Shown here piece after piece: positions 6,949 through 12,525 of a stretch of DNA of 13,792 bases. The notes beneath the pieces are model-generated. The model saw only the letters and a list, made by a program, of their open reading frames with translations. It ran no database searches and was not told where the DNA came from. The DNA comes from Prevotella sp. (GTDB lineage Bacteria > Bacteroidota > Bacteroidia > Bacteroidales > Bacteroidaceae): contig JAFRZC010000060.1 of assembly GCA_017442765.1 (NCBI GenBank), forward strand, positions 1-13,792. The letters run 5' to 3'. The translations under genes were made by a program, and so were the position numbers. How positions within the stretch are numbered: the stretch's first letter is position 1; each line of letters begins with the position of its first letter.

Positions 6949-7353
6949 CTATTCCTTTGCGCGCTCTACCTCGGTGCCGTCGCAGAAGGGACGGACGAGA
7001 TGGCGGTCGAGCTGGTCGCGATGCCCGGTCGGGGTGAAGCGGCAGACGATTTTCCTCACGTGCTTCTTGACGTTGTAGTCGTCCTTGCGGTCCACCATGT
7101 CGCTCTTCACCGACAGATGGAAGCGCCCGAAATCGTCAAGCACGATGGTCTTGCCCATCTGCATCTGACGGCGCATCTCCTCGGTCATGGCCTTGATGAC
7201 GGCCAGCACGTCGCCCTCGGTCACCGAGTTCGAGTGCGAGATGGCCTTGGCCAGCTCCTGCGTGGTCACCTCGCCCGTCGAGACCGCCTTGCCATACCAC
7301 TTTCCGCCGAGGTCTTTCTTCTTGTGCTGCAATACTCTGATTTTAATTGCCAT
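6949..7353 (-). CDS. HU-HIG family DNA-binding protein
   Basis: This 134-residue protein has the HU-related arrangement found in Bacteroidetes: an N-terminal extension with IKIRVLQHKKKDLGGKWYGKAV, a helical region TTQELAKAISHSNSVTEGDVLAVIKAMTEEM, then the beta-arm entrance GKTIVLDDFGRFHLSVKSD and a basic segment (DYNVKKHVRKIVCRFTPTG). Members are thought to bind and bend DNA as nucleoid proteins, or to act locally as regulators; no target is known here. AAGGA (on the minus strand, about 8 bases before the ATG) could be a ribosome binding site. It is monocistronic: the next gene has its own promoter, and upstream lie the 22-bp repeat array and the mobile element. No clear TAnnTTTG element was found upstream. 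Confidence 0.88.
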   Translation of the reverse strand: MAIKIRVLQHKKKDLGGKWYGKAVSTGEVTTQELAKAISHSNSVTEGDVLAVIKAMTEEMRRQMQMGKTIVLDDFGRFHLSVKSDMVDRKDDYNVKKHVRKIVCRFTPTGHRDQLDRHLVRPFCDGTEVERAKE

Positions 7354-7425
7354 AGTTATTCCTTTTTATAGTTTATAAGATCGTTCTTTTGTTTTCATAA
7401 CGCAAAAGACCGTGCTTTATTGTGT

Positions 7426-7440
7426 AAAAGAATATCTTTT
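7426..7440. repeat. AAAAGA-ATA-TCTTTT palindrome upstream of the HU-like gene
   Basis: A 6+3+6 inverted repeat (7+3+7 if the flanking T7425 and A7441 are included) sits in the AT-rich leader region, about 75-90 bases upstream of the HU-like start and next to the 22-bp repeat array. It could be a protein binding site. In such AT-rich DNA it could also arise by chance. Confidence 0.3.
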
Positions 7441-7444
7441 ATAA

Positions 7445-7532
7445 AGTAATATAATATATATTACTTAGTAATAGTATATATATTACTCAGTAAAATAATA
7501 TATATTACTCGGTAATATAATATATATTACTT
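7445..7532. repeat. Four tandem 22-bp near-palindromic repeats
   Basis: Units run 7445-7466, 7467-7488, 7489-7510 and 7511-7532, each exactly 22 bases. Each starts A/GGTAA and ends ATATATTACT plus T or C, and is itself a near-palindrome (AGTAATAT... ATATTACT). Differences between units are few and clustered at positions 1, 6-9 and 22. The array is almost pure A+T, lies about 90 bases upstream of the HU-like gene, and its last unit overlaps the target duplication of the mobile element. There is no unique spacer between units, so it is not a CRISPR. It may be an operator array, a DNA-unwinding or bent region, or a slippage-prone tandem repeat. Confidence 0.9.
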
Positions 7533-7534
7533 TA
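7527..7534. repeat. Left target-site duplication (TTACTTTA)
   Basis: The eight bases TTACTTTA directly precede the left end of the mobile element and recur directly after its right end at 10261-10268. Eight base pairs is the duplication size known for IS1595-family elements. Confidence 0.8.
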
Positions 7535-7535
7535 A

Positions 7536-7564
7536 ATGATTATCCGCAATCGTACCACCAAATT
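7536..7564 (+). repeat. Left terminal inverted repeat (29 bp)
   Basis: It begins ATGATTATCCGCAATCGTAC and ends CACCAAATT, and is the exact reverse complement of 10232-10260. The repeats presumably form the transposase binding and cleavage sites. Confidence 0.92.
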
Positions 7565-7565
7565 T

Positions 7566-7598
7566 TCGGGCATCCGCATAGGGTAGCCCGATTATTTT
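7566..7598 (+). terminator. Left-end hairpin, possible transcription barrier
   Basis: TCGGGC (7566-7571) pairs with GCCCGA (7586-7591) around a 14-base loop and is followed by TTATTTT. Placed just inside the left inverted repeat and before the transposase promoter, it may block read-through transcription from outside into the transposase gene, as in other insertion sequences. The T-tract is interrupted, so termination may be weak. Confidence 0.45.
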
Positions 7599-7628
7599 GC
7601 ACATTTTATAAAAATAATAGGTAAAAGA

Positions 7629-7660
7629 TTTGGTAGTTATAATCAAAATGACTACCTTTG
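7629..7660 (+). promoter_or_regulatory. Bacteroidetes-type promoter for the transposase gene
   Basis: TTTG (7629-7632), a 20-base spacer and TACCTTTG (7653-7660) match the TTTG-N19-21-TAnnTTTG consensus exactly. The transposase ATG is at 7687, leaving a leader of roughly 22 bases. Confidence 0.82.
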
Positions 7661-7686
7661 TAGCGCATTTGTAAAATAGCAGCAAT

Positions 7687-8637
7687 ATGAAACTATTCGA
7701 TTTCAACAAGTATTTCCCCGACGAAGCGGCCTGTCGCAGAGCATTCAAGGAGATGAGAGACAAGGAAGGTGTAACATGTCAGCACTGCGGTTCTCACGAT
7801 GTAGTGTGGTTAGAGAGCAAGCAGCAGTATCAGTGCAAGCATTGCCGCCACAGGACTACGCTACGGAGCGGTACGGTGATGCACTGCTCTAAGCTGCCGT
7901 TCATGTACTGGTTCATTGCCATGCACTTGCTGACGGCCACGAAGAAGAGTATATCAGCAGCGGAATTACAGCGCCAGTTAGGCCACAAGCGTTATCAGCC
8001 CGTATGGGAGCTTATGCACAAGCTGCGCTCGGTGATGGGCAAGCGTGACGACAAGTACACGCTGAAAGGCTGCATAGAACTGGATGAGGGCTTCTTTTCT
8101 ACGGAGATACCAAAGGAGAAGAAAGACGAGAAACTGAAGGCTGGTGCCGGCAGTCAGCGAAAGTCTAAGGTGATGGTGATAGCTGAGAGTTCGTCTGTTG
8201 ACAAGGAGCCGAAGAAAGGCCAGAAGCCAAAGTCGGTGAAGCATATCAAGATGATTGTGATACCTGACGAGAAAGCAAAGACTATTGACGCTGTGGCAGC
8301 CAAGAACATTGAGAAAGACAGCAGTCTTACCACCGATGACCACCGCTCTTATATCCATTTCAAGGATATGTTCACGGAGCACAAGTCGCAGGTCATCGAC
8401 CCGAAGGACATTGGAAAGGTGCTGCCGTGGGTGCATATCGCCATCAGCAACTCCAAGACATTGCTGGCCGACATGTACCACGGTGTTAAGCCGGAGTTCC
8501 TGCAAGAGTACCTGAACGAGTTCTGCTACAAGTTCAACCGTCGATACTTTGGCGAAGACTTGTTTGACAGGTTGGTGATGATAGCGGCATCGTACCGCAC
8601 AGATTTTGAACACAGGACATACAGAAACGCAGCATAA
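7687..8637 (+). CDS. IS1595-family (ISXO2-like) transposase
   Basis: This intact 316-residue protein has an N-terminal zinc-binding region with CQHC (Cys31, Cys34) and CKHC (Cys50, Cys53), then a helical segment (LLTATKKSISAAELQRQLGHKRYQPVWELMHKLR) typical of IS1595 transposases, then the DDE-type ISXO2-like domain. Likely catalytic positions are Asp133 (ELDEGFF), Asp217 or Asp218 (TTDDHRSY) and the conserved HIAISNSK...YHGV...LQEYLNEFCYKFNRRYF segment, with Asn255, Lys257 and Glu274. It would cut and join the 29-bp inverted ends. A 60-base sample at 8041 has 29 G+C, between host and fic values. No frameshift or missing motif is visible, so it may still be active. Confidence 0.93.
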   Translation: MKLFDFNKYFPDEAACRRAFKEMRDKEGVTCQHCGSHDVVWLESKQQYQCKHCRHRTTLRSGTVMHCSKLPFMYWFIAMHLLTATKKSISAAELQRQLGHKRYQPVWELMHKLRSVMGKRDDKYTLKGCIELDEGFFSTEIPKEKKDEKLKAGAGSQRKSKVMVIAESSSVDKEPKKGQKPKSVKHIKMIVIPDEKAKTIDAVAAKNIEKDSSLTTDDHRSYIHFKDMFTEHKSQVIDPKDIGKVLPWVHIAISNSKTLLADMYHGVKPEFLQEYLNEFCYKFNRRYFGEDLFDRLVMIAASYRTDFEHRTYRNAA

Positions 8638-8684
8638 AAGGGTACAATAAGCATTTTTGTTTCAGCAAATAAAAAAATCAAAAA

Positions 8685-8713
8685 TTGCAAATATTAAAAA
8701 TCTGTATTATACT
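8685..8713 (+). promoter_or_regulatory. Possible sigma70-like promoter for the fic gene
   Basis: TTGCAA (8685-8690), a 17-base spacer and TATACT (8708-8713) resemble the classical -35/-10 layout of non-Bacteroidetes bacteria. No TAnnTTTG element is evident in the 148-base gap before fic. The region is very AT-rich, so a chance match is likely enough to keep confidence low. Confidence 0.3.
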
Positions 8714-8785
8714 ATAAAGTGCTGATAACCATCAATATAAATAAATCTATATGCAAATAACAAAAACAAATCGCACAAATAAGAT

Positions 8786-9964
8786 ATGGAAAACGATGAA
8801 TTAAGATTGCCTAATATTGGCTTTGACATGCCAATAACAGATTTAATTATGGACTTGGAGAAGATGCGCTACAAGATTATAGAAAGCGACACCCATCCTT
8901 TGGTGTTTCGTCAAGTTCGGCAAATTTTTCAGACGTTGGAAAGTGTTGGGTCTTCTCGCATTGAGGGAAACAATACAACCATCATGGACTATGTTGAAAG
9001 TACAAAAATCAAGAAAACGGAAGACATCTTCACGCCAGCAGAGGACATTATTGAGATTCTCAATATTGAGAATGCCATGAACTATATAGAAGATAACATT
9101 AACGACATTCCTATATCTTTGATGTTTATCCGCGAATTGCATCAATTAACCGTCAACAACCTAAGCTATCGCAAGGAAGGAGCTCTTCACCCCGGATGTT
9201 TTCGTGAGCAAAATGTTAGAATCGGCGGCTCCGCACATATACCACCAGACTACACGCAAGTTGTTCCGATGATGCAAGAATTGCTTGATTTTGTAAACAG
9301 GGAAGATTCACCTAAATATGATTTGCTAAAAATTGCAATCGCCCATCACCGTTTCGTCTGGATACATCCATTTGAGAACGGCAATGGTCGTGTCGTAAGA
9401 TTGTTTACATACGCCTTACTCTTAAAGTTTATTTTCAAAAGCCGCGACAGGATAGTTAATCCCACAGCCGTTTTCTGTTCCGACAGAGATGCGTATTACT
9501 GTTATCTGTCAAAAGCAGATACAGGAACAGATGATGGACTGATAGAGTGGTCTGAATATATGTTGAAGGGGCTATGTAGTGAAATAGAAAAAATTGACAG
9601 GCTTGCCGACTATGCTTACCTAAAAACAAATATATTATTACCAGCCTTGGCGGACTCGAAGGAAAATGCTTACGTTACCCCAATAGAATATTCTGTGTTA
9701 AAGAGCACAATAACAAAACCAGACCAGATTCTACAGTCGGCAGATATTGCAAAACTATTCCCTAACACCTCCAGCTCGGAACGCTCAAGGATAATACGGG
9801 CACTCATTAACAAAGGAATGTTGCTTCCTACGCACGACAAAGCACGAAGATATGTCATCGCGTTTAGCAACAGTTATCTTTTGAGAAGTATTTTGAAGAC
9901 ATTGGATGTAAATGGATTTTTACCTATTAAAGACCGTGAAAATGATTCAGAGAAAGCAATTTGA
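8786..9964 (+). CDS. Fic-domain protein, class II type, with C-terminal winged-helix region
   Basis: This 392-residue protein has the complete Fic motif HPFENGNGRVVR at 194-205 (catalytic His194, Arg202 and Arg205), the signature of enzymes that usually transfer AMP from ATP to hydroxyl groups on target proteins. An inhibitory helix motif S-x3-E-G lies N-terminal (Ser56 to Glu60-Gly61, in SSRIEGNN), which places it in class II, where the helix in the same chain blocks ATP binding. The flap region is near 139-172. Residues about 310-375 look like a winged helix (ADIAKLFPNTSSSERSRIIRALINKGML). The target is unknown. It is cargo of the IS1595-type element and overlaps the next small gene. A 60-base sample at 9001 has only 23 G+C, far below the host kinase at 10501 (40), which suggests a foreign source. 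Toxin, regulator or cell-modifying enzyme are all possible. Confidence 0.9.
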   Translation: MENDELRLPNIGFDMPITDLIMDLEKMRYKIIESDTHPLVFRQVRQIFQTLESVGSSRIEGNNTTIMDYVESTKIKKTEDIFTPAEDIIEILNIENAMNYIEDNINDIPISLMFIRELHQLTVNNLSYRKEGALHPGCFREQNVRIGGSAHIPPDYTQVVPMMQELLDFVNREDSPKYDLLKIAIAHHRFVWIHPFENGNGRVVRLFTYALLLKFIFKSRDRIVNPTAVFCSDRDAYYCYLSKADTGTDDGLIEWSEYMLKGLCSEIEKIDRLADYAYLKTNILLPALADSKENAYVTPIEYSVLKSTITKPDQILQSADIAKLFPNTSSSERSRIIRALINKGMLLPTHDKARRYVIAFSNSYLLRSILKTLDVNGFLPIKDRENDSEKAI

Positions 9965-10166
9965 GAGTATAAGCGAACTGTTGGAAGCTCTCTCGCCCTA
10001 CATATCGGCACGCGCACTTGCTCGTATCTGCGACATGAGCGAGAGCCAGATGCTGCAATATAAAGCGGGCATCAAGAAAATAAGTCCTAAGAATATTGCA
10101 CGTATTAACGAAAAAATGCGTAACTTTGCAGCCGAACTCCAAGAGTTCACACTTCTGGGCGCGTGA
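9942..10166 (+). CDS. Small helix-turn-helix-like protein overlapping fic
   Basis: From the ATG at 9942 the product is 74 residues; it overlaps the end of fic by 23 bases in another frame, so the two are probably translated from one mRNA. An upstream in-frame ATG at 9912 would add ten residues (MDFYLLKTVK) and lengthen the overlap. The sequence is helical, and SARALARICDMSESQMLQYKAG looks like a helix-turn-helix, followed by a basic segment (KKISPKNIARINEKM) and a C-terminal helix. I do not recognise a named family; similar short Bacteroidetes proteins are usually called HTH or antitoxin-like. It could repress the Fic gene or counter its product. Composition (29 G+C in 60 at 10021) differs from fic and resembles the transposase. 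Confidence 0.7.
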   Translation: MIQRKQFESISELLEALSPYISARALARICDMSESQMLQYKAGIKKISPKNIARINEKMRNFAAELQEFTLLGA

Positions 10167-10193
10167 GCGTCGTACTATTTTATAAATGCAAAG

Positions 10194-10223
10194 AAGGCTG
10201 GCGATTGTTGCCAGCCTTTATTT
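10194..10223 (+). terminator. Rho-independent terminator closing the transposon cargo
   Basis: A perfect 9-bp stem (AAGGCTGGC at 10194-10202 with GCCAGCCTT at 10210-10218), a 7-base loop and a following T-rich tail (TATTT) lie just inside the right inverted repeat. It ends the fic-HTH transcript and shields the host kinase gene, on the opposite strand, from antisense read-through. Confidence 0.85.
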
Positions 10224-10231
10224 GTACCCAT

Positions 10232-10260
10232 AATTTGGTGGTACGATTGCGGATAATCAT
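10232..10260 (-). repeat. Right terminal inverted repeat (29 bp)
   Basis: This is the exact reverse complement of 7536-7564. Its outer edge abuts the second TTACTTTA target duplication. Confidence 0.92.
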
Positions 10261-10268
10261 TTACTTTA
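10261..10268. repeat. Right target-site duplication (TTACTTTA)
   Basis: This is identical to 7527-7534. Removing the element and one copy would rejoin the last 22-bp repeat unit to the 3' flank of the histidine kinase gene. Confidence 0.8.
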
Positions 10269-10277
10269 TGAAACCTT

Positions 10278-10320
10278 AGCTTTCGCATTGCGAAGGCTTG
10301 TCAACGGGATTGTGAAAGCT
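10278..10320. repeat. Overlapping inverted repeats at the 3' end of the kinase gene
   Basis: AGCTTTCGCA (10278-10287) can pair with the adjacent TGCGAAGGCT (10289-10298; nine Watson-Crick pairs plus one wobble position) or with TGTGAAAGCT (10311-10320; one wobble position). The second arm touches the kinase stop codon. The structure may help end the kinase transcript, but no T-run follows on the minus strand, so it is not a standard intrinsic terminator. Confidence 0.4.
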
Positions 10321-11480
10321 TATTTGCGAAGTTCGATGCGGAAGGTAGTGCCCTTCCCCACCTCGGACGATTTCACGAAGATGCGCCCCTTGTGATATTC
10401 CTCGACAATGCGCTTGGCGAGCGACAGGCCGAGCCCCCAGCCGCGCTTCTTCGTGGTGAAGCCCGGGGTGAAGACGTGTCCGACGTCTTTCTTGCGGATG
10501 CCCTTGCCCGTGTCGCTGACCTCGACGATGGCCTTCTCCGGGGTCTCCTCCACATGGAGCGTGATGGTGCCTGACTCGCCGCCCATCGCATCGACGGCAT
10601 TCTTCGACAGGTTCTCTATCACCCACTCGAAGAGCGAGGCGTTCAGGCGGACGGTGACATCGTGGTCGGGGAAGTCCTTGACCATGCGGACCTTCTGCGA
10701 CGTGCGGCGGTCCATGTAGTCGATGACGTGGTCCATCACCTCGTTCAGGCTCGACGGCACCGGCTCGGGCAGCGAGCAGATCTTCGAGAAGCGGTCGGCG
10801 ATGAGCTGCAACCGATGCACGTCCTTGTCCATCTCAGGAATGAGGTCGTCGTCGGGGTAGTTCTCTTTCAGAATCTCCGTCCAGGCCATGAGGCTGGAGA
10901 TGGGGGTGCCTAACTGGTGGGCGGTCTCCTTCGAGAGGCCCACCCACACCTTGTTCTGCTCAGCCCGCTTCGAGGTGAGCAGGGCGAAGATGGCGATGAC
11001 CACGAAGATGAGCACTACGCCGAGCTGCACGTAGGGGTAGTAGGAGAGCCGCTTGAGCATGGTCGATTCGTCGTAGCAGACAAGCTGATACGACTTTCCC
11101 TCGGCAATGTTGATCTTGATGGCGTTGCCGCGCTCGCGCAGCCGCTCGCCCACCCTGCCGACGTAGGCCAGCGTGTCGGCGGCTGTCTTCGCACGGATTT
11201 TCAGATTACGATAGTCCATCACCTCGCCGTCGGCATTGAGCACAATGACCGGAATCGTGGTGTTGCCCTCGATAACACTGAGCACCAGCGAGAGGTCGGT
11301 ATTCTCGTCGGCCTCGTTAAAGGCATGAAGAGCCTGCGCCCACGTCTCCATGCGCTTCTGCTCCTCGAGCTTGAGGTCGCGCGTCAGGAAATGCGACACC
11401 ACGAGCGAGGCCACCGCGATAATCACGGCGGCAACCACAAGGTAAATCTTCACCTGGCGTATCCGGTCGGTCCACTGCAT
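10320..11480 (-). CDS. Membrane-bound sensor histidine kinase
   Basis: This 386-residue protein has two membrane segments (about 11-32 and 150-169) around a periplasmic sensor region of about 115 residues containing VIVLNADGEVMDYRNLKI, which resembles a PAS/CACHE-like fold. The cytoplasmic part carries the H-box SKETAHQLGTPISSL with His188, the N-box ENLSKNAVDAM at 289-299, G1 DTGKGI at 323-328, the F-region (FTPGFTTKK) and G2 GWGLGLSLAKRI. It should autophosphorylate on His188 and pass phosphate to a response regulator, but no response regulator gene lies next to it, so its partner is elsewhere. The Gly-Thr-Pro after the His box (HQLGTP) is common in Bacteroidetes kinases. The gene stands alone, behind the L,D-transpeptidase terminator and before the mobile element. 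The signal sensed is unknown. Confidence 0.93.
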   Translation of the reverse strand: MQWTDRIRQVKIYLVVAAVIIAVASLVVSHFLTRDLKLEEQKRMETWAQALHAFNEADENTDLSLVLSVIEGNTTIPVIVLNADGEVMDYRNLKIRAKTAADTLAYVGRVGERLRERGNAIKINIAEGKSYQLVCYDESTMLKRLSYYPYVQLGVVLIFVVIAIFALLTSKRAEQNKVWVGLSKETAHQLGTPISSLMAWTEILKENYPDDDLIPEMDKDVHRLQLIADRFSKICSLPEPVPSSLNEVMDHVIDYMDRRTSQKVRMVKDFPDHDVTVRLNASLFEWVIENLSKNAVDAMGGESGTITLHVEETPEKAIVEVSDTGKGIRKKDVGHVFTPGFTTKKRGWGLGLSLAKRIVEEYHKGRIFVKSSEVGKGTTFRIELRK

Positions 11481-11551
11481 AGTATGTTATAATAACGCTT
11501 TCCGCCGCGCATTATTGCCCGCAATGCCGAGTTTTTGCCAGAAAAGGAAAC

Positions 11552-11578
11552 AAAAAAGGCGGCACTTTAATAGCGCCG
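11552..11578 (-). terminator. Terminator after the SpmAB-like / L,D-transpeptidase operon
   Basis: On the minus strand CGGCGC (11578 to 11573) pairs with GTGCCG (11565 to 11560, one G-T wobble) around the loop TATTAAA, followed by CC and six T (11557 to 11552). It lies 24 bases past the transpeptidase stop and isolates the kinase gene downstream. Confidence 0.75.
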
Positions 11579-11601
11579 GCCCATCTCTCAGCATATAGAG
11601 C

Positions 11602-12474
11602 CTACTCTGCGGGAAAGTCCTCGCCGATGCCCGTGCTCTTGCGCTCGCGCTTCACGGGTTCGGGCGTGGTACGCATCATGCCGTCTATCTCGGCTTCCAT
11701 AGCCTCCGCCTCGGTCTGCCCTTCGACGGAGACAAGGGGAATCGTCGGCACAAACTTCTCCAGCCTGGCCTGTTGTATCTTCTCGTTGGTCAGCGTGGTG
11801 CGGGCATCGAAGTTGCGCAGCCGCTTAATGCCCTGGCGTTCCATCGCTTTCGTCTCAAAAGGCAGGTCGCCCTCCTTCTCGCTCTTGATGACAACCTTCA
11901 TCCCGACAAAGGCGTAGTTCTGCTTGAGGTCTTTGATGTCCTCGTCCTTCAGGCGGATGCAGCCCTCGCTGGCGCGGCCAGGGACGCTCTCACGATTGTT
12001 TGTCGAACCGTGGATGCCGATGCCGCTATGGCCGGGCGTGACCAGACGGAGAAACCATGCGCCATACGACAGGATGTTGCCGCGCCCGTCGCCGAAGTCA
12101 TGCCGCCACGTAGAGGCATTGGCTATCTGCGAGATGGTGAACGGGTTGCGCATCGTGCTGCTCGGAGTCTTCTTGTCGCCGCGCATCTGCTTGTTGCCCA
12201 CACGCAGACCGAACGCGCAGTCGTAGCGCGCCAGCATCACCGTGTCGCGGCCCTGAGCCTCATAGACATAGAGATAATAGTCTTTTTTCGACATCAGGAT
12301 AAAACACTTCTGCTTGTTCTGCAGCAGCTCGGGACTGCTGATGGTCACATCGGCATCGGTACGCACGGCGCGGTTGCCATGATCCATCACCACATGTTCG
12401 CGAATCTCTGTCTGCGCAAAAGCACCCATGAAAGAGACCGAAAAAAGAATACTCAAAAACAATTTCTTTTCCAT
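11602..12474 (-). CDS. Secreted L,D-transpeptidase (YkuD family)
   Basis: This 290-residue protein has a signal peptide (MEKKLFLSILFSVSFMGAFAQ, cleavage near 20-21) and a YkuD catalytic domain at about 55-200. The active-site region reads GIGIHGSTNN (His155) and, 14 residues on, SEGCIRL (Ser169 to Leu175) with the nucleophile Cys172. The usual motif is S/T-H-G-C, so the histidine before glycine is replaced by glutamate (Glu170). Such enzymes form 3-3 cross-links in peptidoglycan or attach proteins to it in the periplasm. A charged tail of about 90 residues (200-290) follows the catalytic domain. It starts 51 bases after the SpmAB-like gene and ends before the terminator at 11552-11578, so the two genes are probably co-transcribed. 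Confidence 0.88.
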   Translation of the reverse strand: MEKKLFLSILFSVSFMGAFAQTEIREHVVMDHGNRAVRTDADVTISSPELLQNKQKCFILMSKKDYYLYVYEAQGRDTVMLARYDCAFGLRVGNKQMRGDKKTPSSTMRNPFTISQIANASTWRHDFGDGRGNILSYGAWFLRLVTPGHSGIGIHGSTNNRESVPGRASEGCIRLKDEDIKDLKQNYAFVGMKVVIKSEKEGDLPFETKAMERQGIKRLRNFDARTTLTNEKIQQARLEKFVPTIPLVSVEGQTEAEAMEAEIDGMMRTTPEPVKRERKSTGIGEDFPAE

Positions 12475-12525
12475 ATTTCTTATTATTTTTTACTATCATC
12501 CCCCCTTCCTGGGCAGGAGTGGGTT

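Larger units (their letters stand above)
7535..10260 (+). mobile_element. IS1595-family transposon (2726 bp) carrying a Fic gene and a small HTH-like gene
   Basis: The element is bounded by 29-bp perfect inverted repeats (7536-7564 and 10232-10260, outer ends ATGATTATCC) and an 8-bp direct repeat TTACTTTA on both sides. It holds three plus-strand genes: an ISXO2-like transposase of the IS1595 family, a Fic-domain protein, and a small overlapping HTH-like protein. A Bacteroidetes promoter lies at the left and a hairpin terminator just inside the right end. Simple IS1595 elements are about 1 kb; larger members with passenger genes are known in the family. Host genes on either side are on the opposite strand, and composition shifts sharply in the cargo. 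The left tip has one extra A (7535) relative to the right. With ends, duplication and transposase all intact, insertion looks recent. Confidence 0.9.

Noticed and set aside
7445..7532. The 22-bp repeats as a CRISPR array
   Set aside because: Units are directly adjacent with no unique spacers, are almost pure A+T, and no cas gene lies nearby.
7978..8613. A 211-codon minus-strand frame inside the transposase gene
   Set aside because: It is antisense to a complete IS1595-type transposase with all motifs, and its translation has no recognisable features.
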